Shown: piece after piece, positions 7,826 through 15,186 of the stretch
Layout: each line of letters opens with the position of its first letter
Position numbering within the stretch: the first letter of the stretch is position 1
Assembly: GCA_022564385.1 (NCBI GenBank)
Contig: JADFLN010000013.1
Coordinates: 1-22,987, forward strand
Length of the DNA: 22,987 nt
Direction of reading: 5' to 3'
From: Nitrososphaerota archaeon
GTDB lineage: Archaea; Thermoproteota; Nitrososphaeria; Nitrososphaerales; Nitrosopumilaceae
Translations under genes and position numbers: made by a program
Notes under the pieces: model-generated
The model's input: the letters and a program-made list of their open reading frames with translations, nothing else
What the model was told of the DNA's origin: nothing
Databases searched by the model: none

Positions 7826-10800
7826 TAGACCTTCTCCTTGATTAACAATCGTGGTGCAATGTTAAGACTCTGCATCTCTTGTAAGAGTAGTTTGAATGCA
7901 TATGCAACTGATACAGATGATACTTTGGCTTTATCACCACAAACTCTGCAAACATATTTTCTTTGTTTAACATCATGATAGGCTACCAAACCACATCTTT
8001 CACAGACAAATATATCAGATTTGTCAGACTCGTCAAGTAATCTATCTTTTAGAATCATTGAAGCACCATAAGCAATCAAGCAGTCTCTCTCCATTTCACC
8101 AAATCTCAATCCACCACCTCTAGCTCTTCCTTCTGTTGGTTGTTTGGTTAACATCTGAACTTGTCCTCGTGCTCTTGCATGAATTTTATCTGCAACCATA
8201 TGATGAAGTTTTTGGTAATATACCACTCCAATAAAGACTTCAACTGGAAATGCTTTTCCAGTTCGTCCATCATACATTATTTCTTTACCAGAATATTTGA
8301 AATTATGTGCATCCATTACTTTTTTGACTTCATCCATTTTTTCTCCCACAAATGCGGAACCATCAAATCGTGTTCCACGAAATGCTGCAGCTTTTCCACA
8401 AATTGATTCCATCATCATTCCAACAGTCATTCTTGAGGGGAATGCATGAGGATTAATCAAAACATCAGGAGATATTCCCTCTGCGGTATATGGTAAGTCT
8501 TCTGCTTTAGCTAAAATTCCAAGTACACCTTTTTGTCCATGTCTTGATGCAAACTTGTCACCAATCTCTGGAACTCTCATATCTCTTGCTCTAATCTTGT
8601 ACATTTTTCCACCTTCATTTGATTGAGTCATAACAACAGTATCTACTACTCCAGTTTCAGATGGTCTTACACCAACAGATGTATCTCGTCTGTAAGGACC
8701 AGTTGATTCAAACTCTCGGTATTCTTCCATAAATCGTGGAGGGCTAGTTTTACCAATCAAAATATCTCCCCCTTTAATTGGAGATTCAGATGCAACTACT
8801 CCATCTTCTTCGAGTAATCTGTATGCGCGTTCTCCCTTGTAACCTCTAATATTATCTTCAGCATTAGGAATCTCAAAGTTATCACGCATTCCACCAGGAT
8901 ATTGTTTTGCTTCAGCATCATAAATTCTGTAGAAGAAAGATCTTCCTAGTCCCCTATCAACTGATGCTTGATTAAGTACAATGGCATCTTCAATATTGTA
9001 ACCATCAAATGGTAATACTGCAACAATACAATTCTGACCAGCTGGTCTTTCTTCTAATCCTAAAAGCTTCATTGCTTTAGTGTTAACAATTGGGATTTGT
9101 GGATACAGCATAAAGTGTTGTCTAACATAGGTACTAGTATTCATCATGGGTGTAGAGAAACCTAAACTTTGTTTTGCCATTGCAGATTCGTATGTATTTC
9201 GGGGAGACTGATTGTGTTCAGGATATGGAATAATTGAAGCACCTGCACCAAGAATTGCCGGTGGGAATACTTCAAGGTGAGTGTGTTTCTTTGTATCTTT
9301 GTCATCTAAAGTAACAAAACAGTTTTCTTCTTCATTTGCATCAATCAATTCTAAAACACCCAGTCTCAAAAGATCTGTCCAAGAAAGTAACTTCTTTGTA
9401 ATTTTATCCAATAATTCTTGGGTTAGTAATGATTTGTTATCTTTGATAATGATTAATGGTCGTAAGACACGTCCTGCATTACAATTTACATAAAGTCTTT
9501 TTGTTGCAACCTCAACGTCAGATCTGTGAAATGAGACTCCTACGTGAGAATGAATTTTTGAGTTTCTTCTAAGGTCTCTGAGTGATGCTGCTAGTTCCTC
9601 ACCATCTTTATAATATCCAATCAAACGACCATCAACAAATATTCTAGTTCCATCTTTTTGCAAATCTTCTTTGGCATCAAAGAAATGTACTGTTCCAAGA
9701 TCATAGAGTTTTTCTATAATTTCTTCAGAGGGGACATGAATTGAAATAATTCCAGATAGTGCCAAGTTTTTTACTAAACCACAATTCGAACCTTCTGGTG
9801 TTTCACTTGGACAAATTCTTCCAAAGTGAGTTGAATGCAAGTCTCTTGCCTGAAAGTTTGGTTGAGTTCTGCTTAGAGGAGATTGAATTCTTCGAAGATG
9901 ACTAATTGTTGAAAGGTAGTTGGTTCTATCAAGTAATTGAGTAACTCCAACACGCCCTCTTCCCCAATTTCCAGTAGCAATAGCGTTATTTAGTTTATCA
10001 GTAATTATTCCTGGACGAATTGCTGCAGCAACTGCATTAATTCCACGTTTTTGACCTGATCTTTCCAATTGATATTTCATGTCTCTAACAAGATTTCTAA
10101 ATGCAGTTCTAAACAGATCTGCCAACATTTGTCCTGCAAACTTTATGACTTTATTTCCATAGTGATCTTTATCATCAGGAGTAATCCATCCAAGTTTTAA
10201 TTCTAATAGTTTACAAGCTGCTTCACCTAGGAATTGGGCTTTTTCTTTTCTATTTTCAGGATGTTTTCCCAAGTGTGGTAACAATCCCCAATCCAGTAAA
10301 GTTTCTGCACGTTTTATCTGAAATTCTTCTAACATTCCAGGTGCGATTCTTTTACTGATATAGACAATTGCATCTTTTGATGTTGGAACATCACCTGCTT
10401 TTTCAAATGAACCTTCCAATTCATCTTGAATTTCATCTACCAGTGAAACTACTGCAGCAATTTCTCTATCAGATTCTAGTCCAAGTGCTCTCATCAATAT
10501 AACAACTGGAATATCAACTGGAGAGCCAGGGATTCTTGCAACAATTAATCCATCGTTTTTCATAACAAGTTCTAATTTTGCACGATAACCAACAATTGAA
10601 GAATAAACTTTAGCTTTGAAAACAATATTTCCTCCGACAGTTTCTCTATCAACAATAATTTTGTTGTAAGAAAGATCTTCTAATCCTACAATGACTCTTT
10701 CAGAACCATTGATGATAAAGTAACCACCCGGATCACGTGGATCTTCTCCGTGTTCAATTAATTTTTGAGTGGAGAAATTATGTAAGACACATGCATTTGA

Positions 10801-11172
10801 TTTTACCATAACTGGAATATCTCCAATATGAACAAATCTTGATTCAAGAATTTTTCCATCTTCTACAACACTTGCTTCCATCATTACAGGTGCAGAATAT
10901 GAAACATTTCTTAGTCTTGCTTCAGCAGGTGTGATATGAGTGATAGAACCATCAAGTTCCATCATTCTTGGTTGCTGAAGTTTGACTTTGCCTAGTTGAA
11001 TCTTGTAAGGATATTCAGCATTTTCAATATCTATTTGAGCAACTTCGTTGATAATACTTTGAAGACCTCGTTCTAAAAATTCATCAAAGGAATTTAGATG
11101 TTGACGTGCAATACCTTCACGTTTTAAGATATCTTGAATTACGGGCCAGCGTTTTATAGAAGGATGTACCAT
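7825..11172 (-). CDS. rpoB: DNA-directed RNA polymerase subunit B, unsplit
   Basis: 1115 residues, the full-length second-largest subunit (not divided into B' and B'' as in many euryarchaea). Visible family blocks: PGGYFIINGSERVIVGLEDLS in the N-terminal part; HFGRICPSETPEGSNCGLVKNLA in the fork/rifampicin-pocket region; the central GYNIEDAIVLNQASVDRGLG; GDKFASRHGQKG near residues 866-877, with catalytic-site lysines; RGGGLRFGEMERDCLIAYGA; and a C-terminal zinc site C1057-x2-C1060 ... C1075-x2-C1078. The ATG follows the rpoH TAG with no base between, and its stop overlaps the rpoA start. It catalyses RNA synthesis together with RpoA. Confidence 0.97.
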   Translation of the reverse strand: MVHPSIKRWPVIQDILKREGIARQHLNSFDEFLERGLQSIINEVAQIDIENAEYPYKIQLGKVKLQQPRMMELDGSITHITPAEARLRNVSYSAPVMMEASVVEDGKILESRFVHIGDIPVMVKSNACVLHNFSTQKLIEHGEDPRDPGGYFIINGSERVIVGLEDLSYNKIIVDRETVGGNIVFKAKVYSSIVGYRAKLELVMKNDGLIVARIPGSPVDIPVVILMRALGLESDREIAAVVSLVDEIQDELEGSFEKAGDVPTSKDAIVYISKRIAPGMLEEFQIKRAETLLDWGLLPHLGKHPENRKEKAQFLGEAACKLLELKLGWITPDDKDHYGNKVIKFAGQMLADLFRTAFRNLVRDMKYQLERSGQKRGINAVAAAIRPGIITDKLNNAIATGNWGRGRVGVTQLLDRTNYLSTISHLRRIQSPLSRTQPNFQARDLHSTHFGRICPSETPEGSNCGLVKNLALSGIISIHVPSEEIIEKLYDLGTVHFFDAKEDLQKDGTRIFVDGRLIGYYKDGEELAASLRDLRRNSKIHSHVGVSFHRSDVEVATKRLYVNCNAGRVLRPLIIIKDNKSLLTQELLDKITKKLLSWTDLLRLGVLELIDANEEENCFVTLDDKDTKKHTHLEVFPPAILGAGASIIPYPEHNQSPRNTYESAMAKQSLGFSTPMMNTSTYVRQHFMLYPQIPIVNTKAMKLLGLEERPAGQNCIVAVLPFDGYNIEDAIVLNQASVDRGLGRSFFYRIYDAEAKQYPGGMRDNFEIPNAEDNIRGYKGERAYRLLEEDGVVASESPIKGGDILIGKTSPPRFMEEYREFESTGPYRRDTSVGVRPSETGVVDTVVMTQSNEGGKMYKIRARDMRVPEIGDKFASRHGQKGVLGILAKAEDLPYTAEGISPDVLINPHAFPSRMTVGMMMESICGKAAAFRGTRFDGSAFVGEKMDEVKKVMDAHNFKYSGKEIMYDGRTGKAFPVEVFIGVVYYQKLHHMVADKIHARARGQVQMLTKQPTEGRARGGGLRFGEMERDCLIAYGASMILKDRLLDESDKSDIFVCERCGLVAYHDVKQRKYVCRVCGDKAKVSSVSVAYAFKLLLQEMQSLNIAPRLLIKEKV

Positions 11173-11424
11173 CTATACTTCCACCACATATCTATAATAG
11201 ATACTCTCACCGGCAGTTGGGCTTTTTCGGGTAATCTTAATCATGTCACCAGGTTTGGGACCAAGTCCCAAAATTGCAGGATCATTTACAAAAATTAATG
11301 GTAATTCAGTTGGTTTACAATTGTATTTTTTTAAAACTTTTTCAGCTTCTTGTTTGGGCATAATTTCATGTTTTGGCACATAGACATGATCAGGTACTAG
11401 AACTTGATTTTTCTTAATTGCCAT
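11173..11424 (-). CDS. rpoH: DNA-directed RNA polymerase subunit H (Rpb5 C-terminal type)
   Basis: 83 residues, the usual size of archaeal RpoH, which equals the C-terminal assembly domain of eukaryotic Rpb5 and binds the jaw of the largest subunit. The segments VPDHVYVPKHEIMPKQEAEKVL, LPLIFVNDPAILGLGPKPGD and IKITRKSPTAGESIYYRYVV fit the family almost end to end. It is the first gene of the rpoH-rpoB-rpoA operon, and its stop directly abuts the rpoB ATG. Confidence 0.95.
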   Translation of the reverse strand: MAIKKNQVLVPDHVYVPKHEIMPKQEAEKVLKKYNCKPTELPLIFVNDPAILGLGPKPGDMIKITRKSPTAGESIYYRYVVEV

Positions 11425-11498
11425 CTACTACATCTCCAAGTGAAACATTAAATGTAATAGTAAAGAATACACACAAACTGTCAAAAATTCAGTTCTGG

Positions 11499-11510
11499 TT
11501 AATATATATC
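11499..11510. promoter_or_regulatory. TATA-rich element between rpoH and the first PEFG gene
   Basis: The bases ttaatatatatc form the strongest TATA-like run in this gap and can be read either way. On the minus strand it lies about 80 bases before the rpoH ATG, which would give an mRNA leader of about 50 bases. On the plus strand it is too far from the PEFG start at 11602 to be its leaderless promoter. It is probably the rpo operon promoter. Confidence 0.35.
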
Positions 11511-11571
11511 TAATCTGAAATTCGTCAAAGGATCTGTTTTTTCTTTTTTGTCAATAAATTTTTTCACAACC

Positions 11572-11579
11572 TTAAATAA
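11572..11579 (+). promoter_or_regulatory. TATA-like box of PEFG gene 1
   Basis: The bases ttaaataa are centred 26-27 bases before the ATG at 11602. This spacing predicts a leaderless mRNA and favours the ATG at 11602 over the upstream in-frame TTG at 11548. Confidence 0.5.
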
Positions 11580-11601
11580 CGTAAATTTAGGCGTAGAATT
11601 G

Positions 11602-12441
11602 ATGAAAGCTCATTTATCGGTGTTTGCCTTATCTGTAATTTTGATTACAAGTATTGGTATGACATCAGCATTTGGACAAATACAAGACTCGATTGTTGTT
11701 ACTACGGACAAAGCATCCTATTCAGAGGGTGAAATAATTCTAGTAACAGGCGAAGTTAGAGATTTGTACTCTGGAACTCCAGTAAGTTTGATAGTTAAGA
11801 ACGATCTGGCAATTGTATTTCTTGCCCAACTAACAGTAGGTGCTGACAAGAAATTCAGTACTGAATTTTCTGCTGGTGGAACAATGAAAACAGAAGGAAC
11901 ATACACAATTGAAGTTACATATGGAAATGCAAATAGAACAGCCGAAACAACATTTGAATTTGGCGGAGTTGCGGAAGTGGAACCATCAATAGAAGAAGTT
12001 ATTTCAATAGTAACTGATACAACAGTTTCAATTCAAGGTTCTGTTGATTTGATAGGATATGAGATTACAGGCGGAAAAATCTTAAGCATCATGCCTGATG
12101 TGGACTCAAATTCTCTGATCATATCAATTGACGCTACAGATGATGGTTCACTGACTATCACAATTCCTAGATCTGTGTTGGATGCAGTATTTGAAAATGG
12201 AGATGAAGACGATTTCTTTGTCTTAGTTGACGGAGAAGAAGTGGACTTTGATGAAACAGTATCATCAACAGACAGAATACTTACCATAGCATTCTCAGCA
12301 GGGTCTGAAGAGATCGAAATAATCGGCACATTTGTGATTCCAGAATTTGGTACAATTGCAATGATGATTCTAGCAGTTGCAATTATCTCAATAATCGCAA
12401 TATCTGCAAAGTCAAGACTTAGCATCATACCAAGATACTAA
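11602..12441 (+). CDS. PEFG-anchored surface protein 1
   Basis: 279 residues from the ATG at 11602. A TTG 54 bases upstream is in frame, but it would put 18 extra residues before a perfect signal peptide (MKAHLSVFALSVILITSIGM then TSAFGQ). Residues about 30-120 are an Ig/MG2-like module (VVTTDKASYSEGEIILVTGEV ... MKTEGTYTIEVTYG). Residues about 145-245 are a second beta domain (YEITGGKIL ... LIISIDATDDGSLTI ... FFVLVDGEEV). The PEFG motif is at 247-250, then a transmembrane helix (TIAMMILAVAIISIIAI) and a short basic tail. In thaumarchaea PEFG-CTERM is a known C-terminal sorting signal, presumably processed by an archaeosortase. The gene's last 126 bases are identical to those of PEFG gene 3. 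The biological role is unknown; an envelope or adhesion protein is likely. Confidence 0.85.
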   Translation: MKAHLSVFALSVILITSIGMTSAFGQIQDSIVVTTDKASYSEGEIILVTGEVRDLYSGTPVSLIVKNDLAIVFLAQLTVGADKKFSTEFSAGGTMKTEGTYTIEVTYGNANRTAETTFEFGGVAEVEPSIEEVISIVTDTTVSIQGSVDLIGYEITGGKILSIMPDVDSNSLIISIDATDDGSLTITIPRSVLDAVFENGDEDDFFVLVDGEEVDFDETVSSTDRILTIAFSAGSEEIEIIGTFVIPEFGTIAMMILAVAIISIIAISAKSRLSIIPRY

Positions 12442-12442
12442 A
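12316..12442 (+). repeat. PEFG/TM 3' cassette, copy 1
   Basis: From 12337 to 12442 (106 bp) this is base-for-base identical to 13250-13355 and 14191-14296. The identity with copy 3 alone begins earlier, at 12316 (127 bp, matching 14170-14296). It encodes the PEFG motif, the membrane helix, the basic tail and the stop codon. Confidence 0.95.
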
Positions 12443-12449
12443 TTTCAAC

Positions 12450-12462
12450 TTTTTTTCTTTTT
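12450..12462 (+). terminator. T-rich terminator after PEFG gene 1
   Basis: Run of seven T, one C, five T beginning 9 bases after the stop. Such T tracts end archaeal transcripts. The same element recurs after PEFG genes 2 and 3, and it leads straight into the promoter of gene 2. Confidence 0.5.
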
Positions 12463-12469
12463 AAATATA

Positions 12470-12477
12470 CATAAATA
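12470..12477 (+). promoter_or_regulatory. TATA box of PEFG gene 2
   Basis: The bases cataaata are centred about 29 bases before the ATG at 12503. They lie inside a 21-base segment (12457-12477) identical to 13372-13392 before PEFG gene 3, so the two genes share a promoter core. Confidence 0.6.
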
Positions 12478-12502
12478 CCAAAGATATCTGGATTGAATTA
12501 GG

Positions 12503-13354
12503 ATGAATTTTAAGCGTTCTTCAACATCAATGGCAATAGCCATCATGGCGCTGTCATTAATATCAATGGCTTCAATTCAGCAAGATGCTTTTGCAACTTT
12601 AGGAATGTCAATTACAGCTACAGCTGATCAAGACTCAGATACCATTACTGTCACAGGTATGACAGCTTTAAGTTCTGGAGCTGTTACATTTCAAGTGGTA
12701 TCCCCAATTGGAAATCTAGTATCTATTGATCAAGTAATACCAGATGAAAATGGTAATTTTGAAGCAATATTCAAAACTCCAAAGTGGAATGAAGATGGAC
12801 TTTATTCTATTACAGCAAAACAAGGTCAATCATCAATATACACACTAACAGTTCTTGTTCAAATAACAAGTGGTATGACTGTAGAAACTTCTGTAACTGA
12901 ATCTACTTTTGAGACAGGACTTCTTGATTCACTAATGATACCAAAGGTTACTAGAGATGCAGGACTTGCACTTGACGCAGCAAGTTTTGTAAATGGTGAT
13001 AACAGGTTCACGGTTACTGGAACAACTGACAGAATAAGTGAAGCTGTTGTAATACAGATATTTGCACCAAATGGAAATTTGGTTACAACTGCGCAAGTAT
13101 TAGCAACACTGGATGGAGAATTCACTGCTGAGATTGTAGTAGGTGGACCATTATGGAAACAAAATGGAGATTACACTGTAACTGCATTCCAAAATGATAA
13201 TCCAAAATATACTGCTTCAGTTGAAGTGGAGATCATAGATGGTACTGTAATTCCAGAATTTGGTACAATTGCAATGATGATTCTAGCAGTTGCAATTATC
13301 TCAATAATCGCAATATCTGCAAAGTCAAGACTTAGCATCATACCAAGATACTAA
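12503..13354 (+). CDS. PEFG-anchored surface protein 2 (two Ig-like modules)
   Basis: 283 residues with an ATG start. The signal peptide is about 1-32 (basic MNFKRSS, hydrophobic core, then QQDAFAT). There are two tandem copies of the same Ig/MG2-like module: residues about 35-120 (ITATADQDSDTITVTGMT ... PKWNEDGLYSITAKQG) and about 158-248 (FVNGDNRFTVTGTTDRI ... PLWKQNGDYTVTAFQN). They are joined by a Ser/Thr-rich linker. PEFG is at 251-254, followed by a transmembrane helix and basic tail identical to those of proteins 1 and 3. The second domain type of proteins 1, 3 and 4 is missing, so this protein has a different architecture on the same anchor. It has its own promoter and T-tract. The function is unknown; a cell-surface position is likely. 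Confidence 0.85.
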   Translation: MNFKRSSTSMAIAIMALSLISMASIQQDAFATLGMSITATADQDSDTITVTGMTALSSGAVTFQVVSPIGNLVSIDQVIPDENGNFEAIFKTPKWNEDGLYSITAKQGQSSIYTLTVLVQITSGMTVETSVTESTFETGLLDSLMIPKVTRDAGLALDAASFVNGDNRFTVTGTTDRISEAVVIQIFAPNGNLVTTAQVLATLDGEFTAEIVVGGPLWKQNGDYTVTAFQNDNPKYTASVEVEIIDGTVIPEFGTIAMMILAVAIISIIAISAKSRLSIIPRY

Positions 13355-13370
13355 AATCACAACTTTTTTC
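13250..13370 (+). repeat. PEFG/TM 3' cassette, copy 2
   Basis: Bases 13250-13355 are identical to copies 1 and 3. With copy 3 the identity continues past the stop codon to 13370 (121 bp, matching 14191-14311), including the start of the T-rich terminator. Confidence 0.95.
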
Positions 13371-13377
13371 TCTTTTT
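13364..13377 (+). terminator. T-rich terminator after PEFG gene 2
   Basis: Six T, then CTC, then five T, starting 10 bases after the stop codon. It leads directly into the TATA box of PEFG gene 3. Confidence 0.5.
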
Positions 13378-13382
13378 AAATA

Positions 13383-13392
13383 TACATAAATA
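13383..13392 (+). promoter_or_regulatory. TATA box of PEFG gene 3
   Basis: The bases tacataaata are centred about 29 bases before the ATG at 13417. They are identical to the box before gene 2, and the 21 bases 13372-13392 match 12457-12477 exactly. Confidence 0.6.
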
Positions 13393-13416
13393 GAGACAGG
13401 TGTAAATCGCAACAAG

Positions 13417-14295
13417 ATGAACAACCGTACGTCATTCGCGTTACTAGCTGTTTTGACTTTAGTTGGTACTCTAACCATATCATCAGCATATGCTGTTGCA
13501 ATTGGCCCAACAGGAGTTATGAATCCTGAAGATGCCAAAGTACTAGCAGATAAGATGTTGCTTGAAGCTCTTCCAGTATCTGTTTGGACTGATAAAACAG
13601 ATTATGGTCACAATGACATAATTATGGTAAAAGGCCAAGTAGCAAATGTATCTGGATCTCCAATTACAATTCTTGTTGTGAATCCACTAAACTCCATTGT
13701 TACAATTGCTCAACTCGAAGTAGCAAAAGATGGTAGTTTTGAGACTACTTTAAACACAGCAGGTGCATTGTGGAAATATGATGGTACTTACATCATTAAA
13801 GTAAACTATGGCAGTGTTGAAAAAAGTAACAAAGTCAAAGTTGAACTAATTGGTGGAGTTACATTCGCACCTGACTATTCAACACCAACAACAGACAAAC
13901 AATGTGGTGCCAATGACATATCTGCAAGTGGTCAATGTATACCATACAGTATTTCAGGTGGAACAGTAATTGATGCAACTCTCAATACTAAAGATAATTC
14001 AATTGTCATTAACATCAACGCTGAAGATGATGGAGTATTAACAATAACACCATCAAAAACAGTCCAAGACGGTATCTTCATGGTACTGGTTGACGGAGAA
14101 GAATGGGACGATGTTGAAATTGTTGCAAATAAAGTAACAATAATGTTCCCAGCAGGAGCTGAACAAATTGAAATAATCGGCACATTTGTGATTCCAGAAT
14201 TTGGTACAATTGCAATGATGATTCTAGCAGTTGCAATTATCTCAATAATCGCAATATCTGCAAAGTCAAGACTTAGCATCATACCAAGATACTAA
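13417..14295 (+). CDS. PEFG-anchored surface protein 3
   Basis: 292 residues. The signal peptide is about 1-26 (MNNRTSFALLAVLTLVGTLT, then SSAYA). The Ig/MG2-like module is at about 55-147 (VWTDKTDYGHNDIIMVKGQV ... ALWKYDGTYIIKVNYG). A cysteine pair, C163 and C174, lies in CGANDISASGQC, which could form a small disulfide loop. The second beta domain is at about 177-255 (YSISGGTVID ... IVININAEDDGVLTI ... FMVLVDGEEW), as in proteins 1 and 4. PEFG is at 260-263, followed by a membrane helix and basic tail. The 3' end is identical to PEFG genes 1 and 2. It is a surface-exposed envelope protein of unknown function. Confidence 0.85.
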   Translation: MNNRTSFALLAVLTLVGTLTISSAYAVAIGPTGVMNPEDAKVLADKMLLEALPVSVWTDKTDYGHNDIIMVKGQVANVSGSPITILVVNPLNSIVTIAQLEVAKDGSFETTLNTAGALWKYDGTYIIKVNYGSVEKSNKVKVELIGGVTFAPDYSTPTTDKQCGANDISASGQCIPYSISGGTVIDATLNTKDNSIVININAEDDGVLTITPSKTVQDGIFMVLVDGEEWDDVEIVANKVTIMFPAGAEQIEIIGTFVIPEFGTIAMMILAVAIISIIAISAKSRLSIIPRY

Positions 14296-14311
14296 AATCA
14301 CAACTTTTTTC
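14170..14311 (+). repeat. PEFG/TM 3' cassette, copy 3 (longest)
   Basis: This copy combines both extensions: 14170-14190 is shared only with copy 1, and 14297-14311 only with copy 2. The core 14191-14296 is shared by all three. Flanking coding sequence quickly loses similarity on the 5' side. Confidence 0.95.
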
Positions 14312-14325
14312 ATTTTTTCATTTTT
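14305..14325 (+). terminator. T-rich terminator after PEFG gene 3
   Basis: Three T runs (six, six, five) split by CA, starting 10 bases after the stop codon. The first part is identical to the terminator after PEFG gene 2. Confidence 0.5.
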
Positions 14326-14364
14326 GATAGTAAAGGAAATATACAAACGCGTATTTGAAAACTT

Positions 14365-15186
14365 GTGGAAGTCAGAATATTTTATGGTTTGATAGTTTTA
14401 CTAATAATTTCTACTGGAATAGTTTTTGCACAAGAAGCTATAATTAATGTTCAGACAGATGACAACAGCTATGATGAAGGAGACATAGTTACAATTTCAG
14501 GAAATGTAACTACTGTGATAGGAGAAACACCTATCACATTACGACTCTTTTTAGAAGGAAGTAATCCAAAGGACCTAAGTCTAGTAGATATTGCACAAAT
14601 CACAGTTGCACAAGATGGGAGTTATTCACATACAATAATTGCAGAAGGCCAACTATGGAAAAAGAGTGGAAATTACTTAATTATAGTTACATATGGAGAA
14701 GGAAATACTACAGAAACTAGGTTTAGTTTTACCCCAAAATCAGAGTCAATTGAAACCACAACCATTTTTGAGGTAAGTGCAGGAAGTCAGGGAACATTTG
14801 ATGTAGAGTATACCATCAAAGGTGGCACCGTTAAAAACATTATAGTAGATGCGGATATTTTTGCAATAATAGTACAAATCGAATCAACAGATGAGGGAAC
14901 TATTTCATTAGATTTGCCAAGAGAATTCATAGGTGCCGAAAAACAAGATGGTAAAGATGATACTTTCATAATTCTCATTGACGGAATTGAAGTTGCATAT
15001 CAAGAATCAGTAGTACATTCAGATTCTAGAGTAATAACAATTAATTTTGAAGAGGGAGATTCAGATATTGAAATTATCGGAACTTATGTTATTCCTGAAT
15101 TTGGCACTATTGTAATGATGATCCTAATTGCAGGCATCATGACAATTATCATAGCATCTAGAAACAAATTTCAAATTAAGATTTAG
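14365..15186 (+). CDS. PEFG-anchored surface protein 4 (diverged copy)
   Basis: 273 residues. The GTG start follows the TATA-like aaatatac (14338-14345) by about 24 bases. The signal peptide is about 1-22 (FYGLIVLLIISTGIVFAQ). The Ig/MG2-like module is at about 27-125 (VQTDDNSYDEGDIVTISGNV ... QLWKKSGNYLIIVTYG). The second beta domain is at about 145-240 (EYTIKGGTVKNI ... IIVQIESTDEGTISLDLP ... TFIILIDGIEV), closely matching protein 1. PEFG is at 244-247 (IPEFGTIVMMIL), then a membrane helix and the tail SRNKFQIKI. Its 3' end codes for the same anchor but differs at many bases, so it has not shared in the homogenisation of the other three. Its stop overlaps the iscS stop by 4 bases (convergent genes). 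Confidence 0.82.
   Translation: MEVRIFYGLIVLLIISTGIVFAQEAIINVQTDDNSYDEGDIVTISGNVTTVIGETPITLRLFLEGSNPKDLSLVDIAQITVAQDGSYSHTIIAEGQLWKKSGNYLIIVTYGEGNTTETRFSFTPKSESIETTTIFEVSAGSQGTFDVEYTIKGGTVKNIIVDADIFAIIVQIESTDEGTISLDLPREFIGAEKQDGKDDTFIILIDGIEVAYQESVVHSDSRVITINFEEGDSDIEIIGTYVIPEFGTIVMMILIAGIMTIIIASRNKFQIKI

Noticed and set aside
8161..8406. Plus-strand frame of 81 codons rich in Cys, Phe and His inside rpoB
   Set aside because: It is antisense to a highly conserved part of RpoB, and its composition is that of a reverse-complement shadow.
11548..11601. Upstream TTG start extending PEFG protein 1 by 18 residues
   Set aside because: It would bury the signal peptide behind a non-typical extension and lies before the TATA-like box at 11572-11579.
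11425..11601. tRNA or small RNA gene in the rpoH-PEFG gap
   Set aside because: No cloverleaf arms, TTCGA-type T-loop or GC-rich stem can be seen; the gap holds only AT-rich promoter-like sequence.
12033..12428. Minus-strand open frame of 131 codons opposite PEFG gene 1, with a look-alike at 13932-14282
   Set aside because: The two share a start region only because the plus-strand cassettes are identical. The products are low-complexity Ile/Ser-rich and lie entirely inside well-supported genes.
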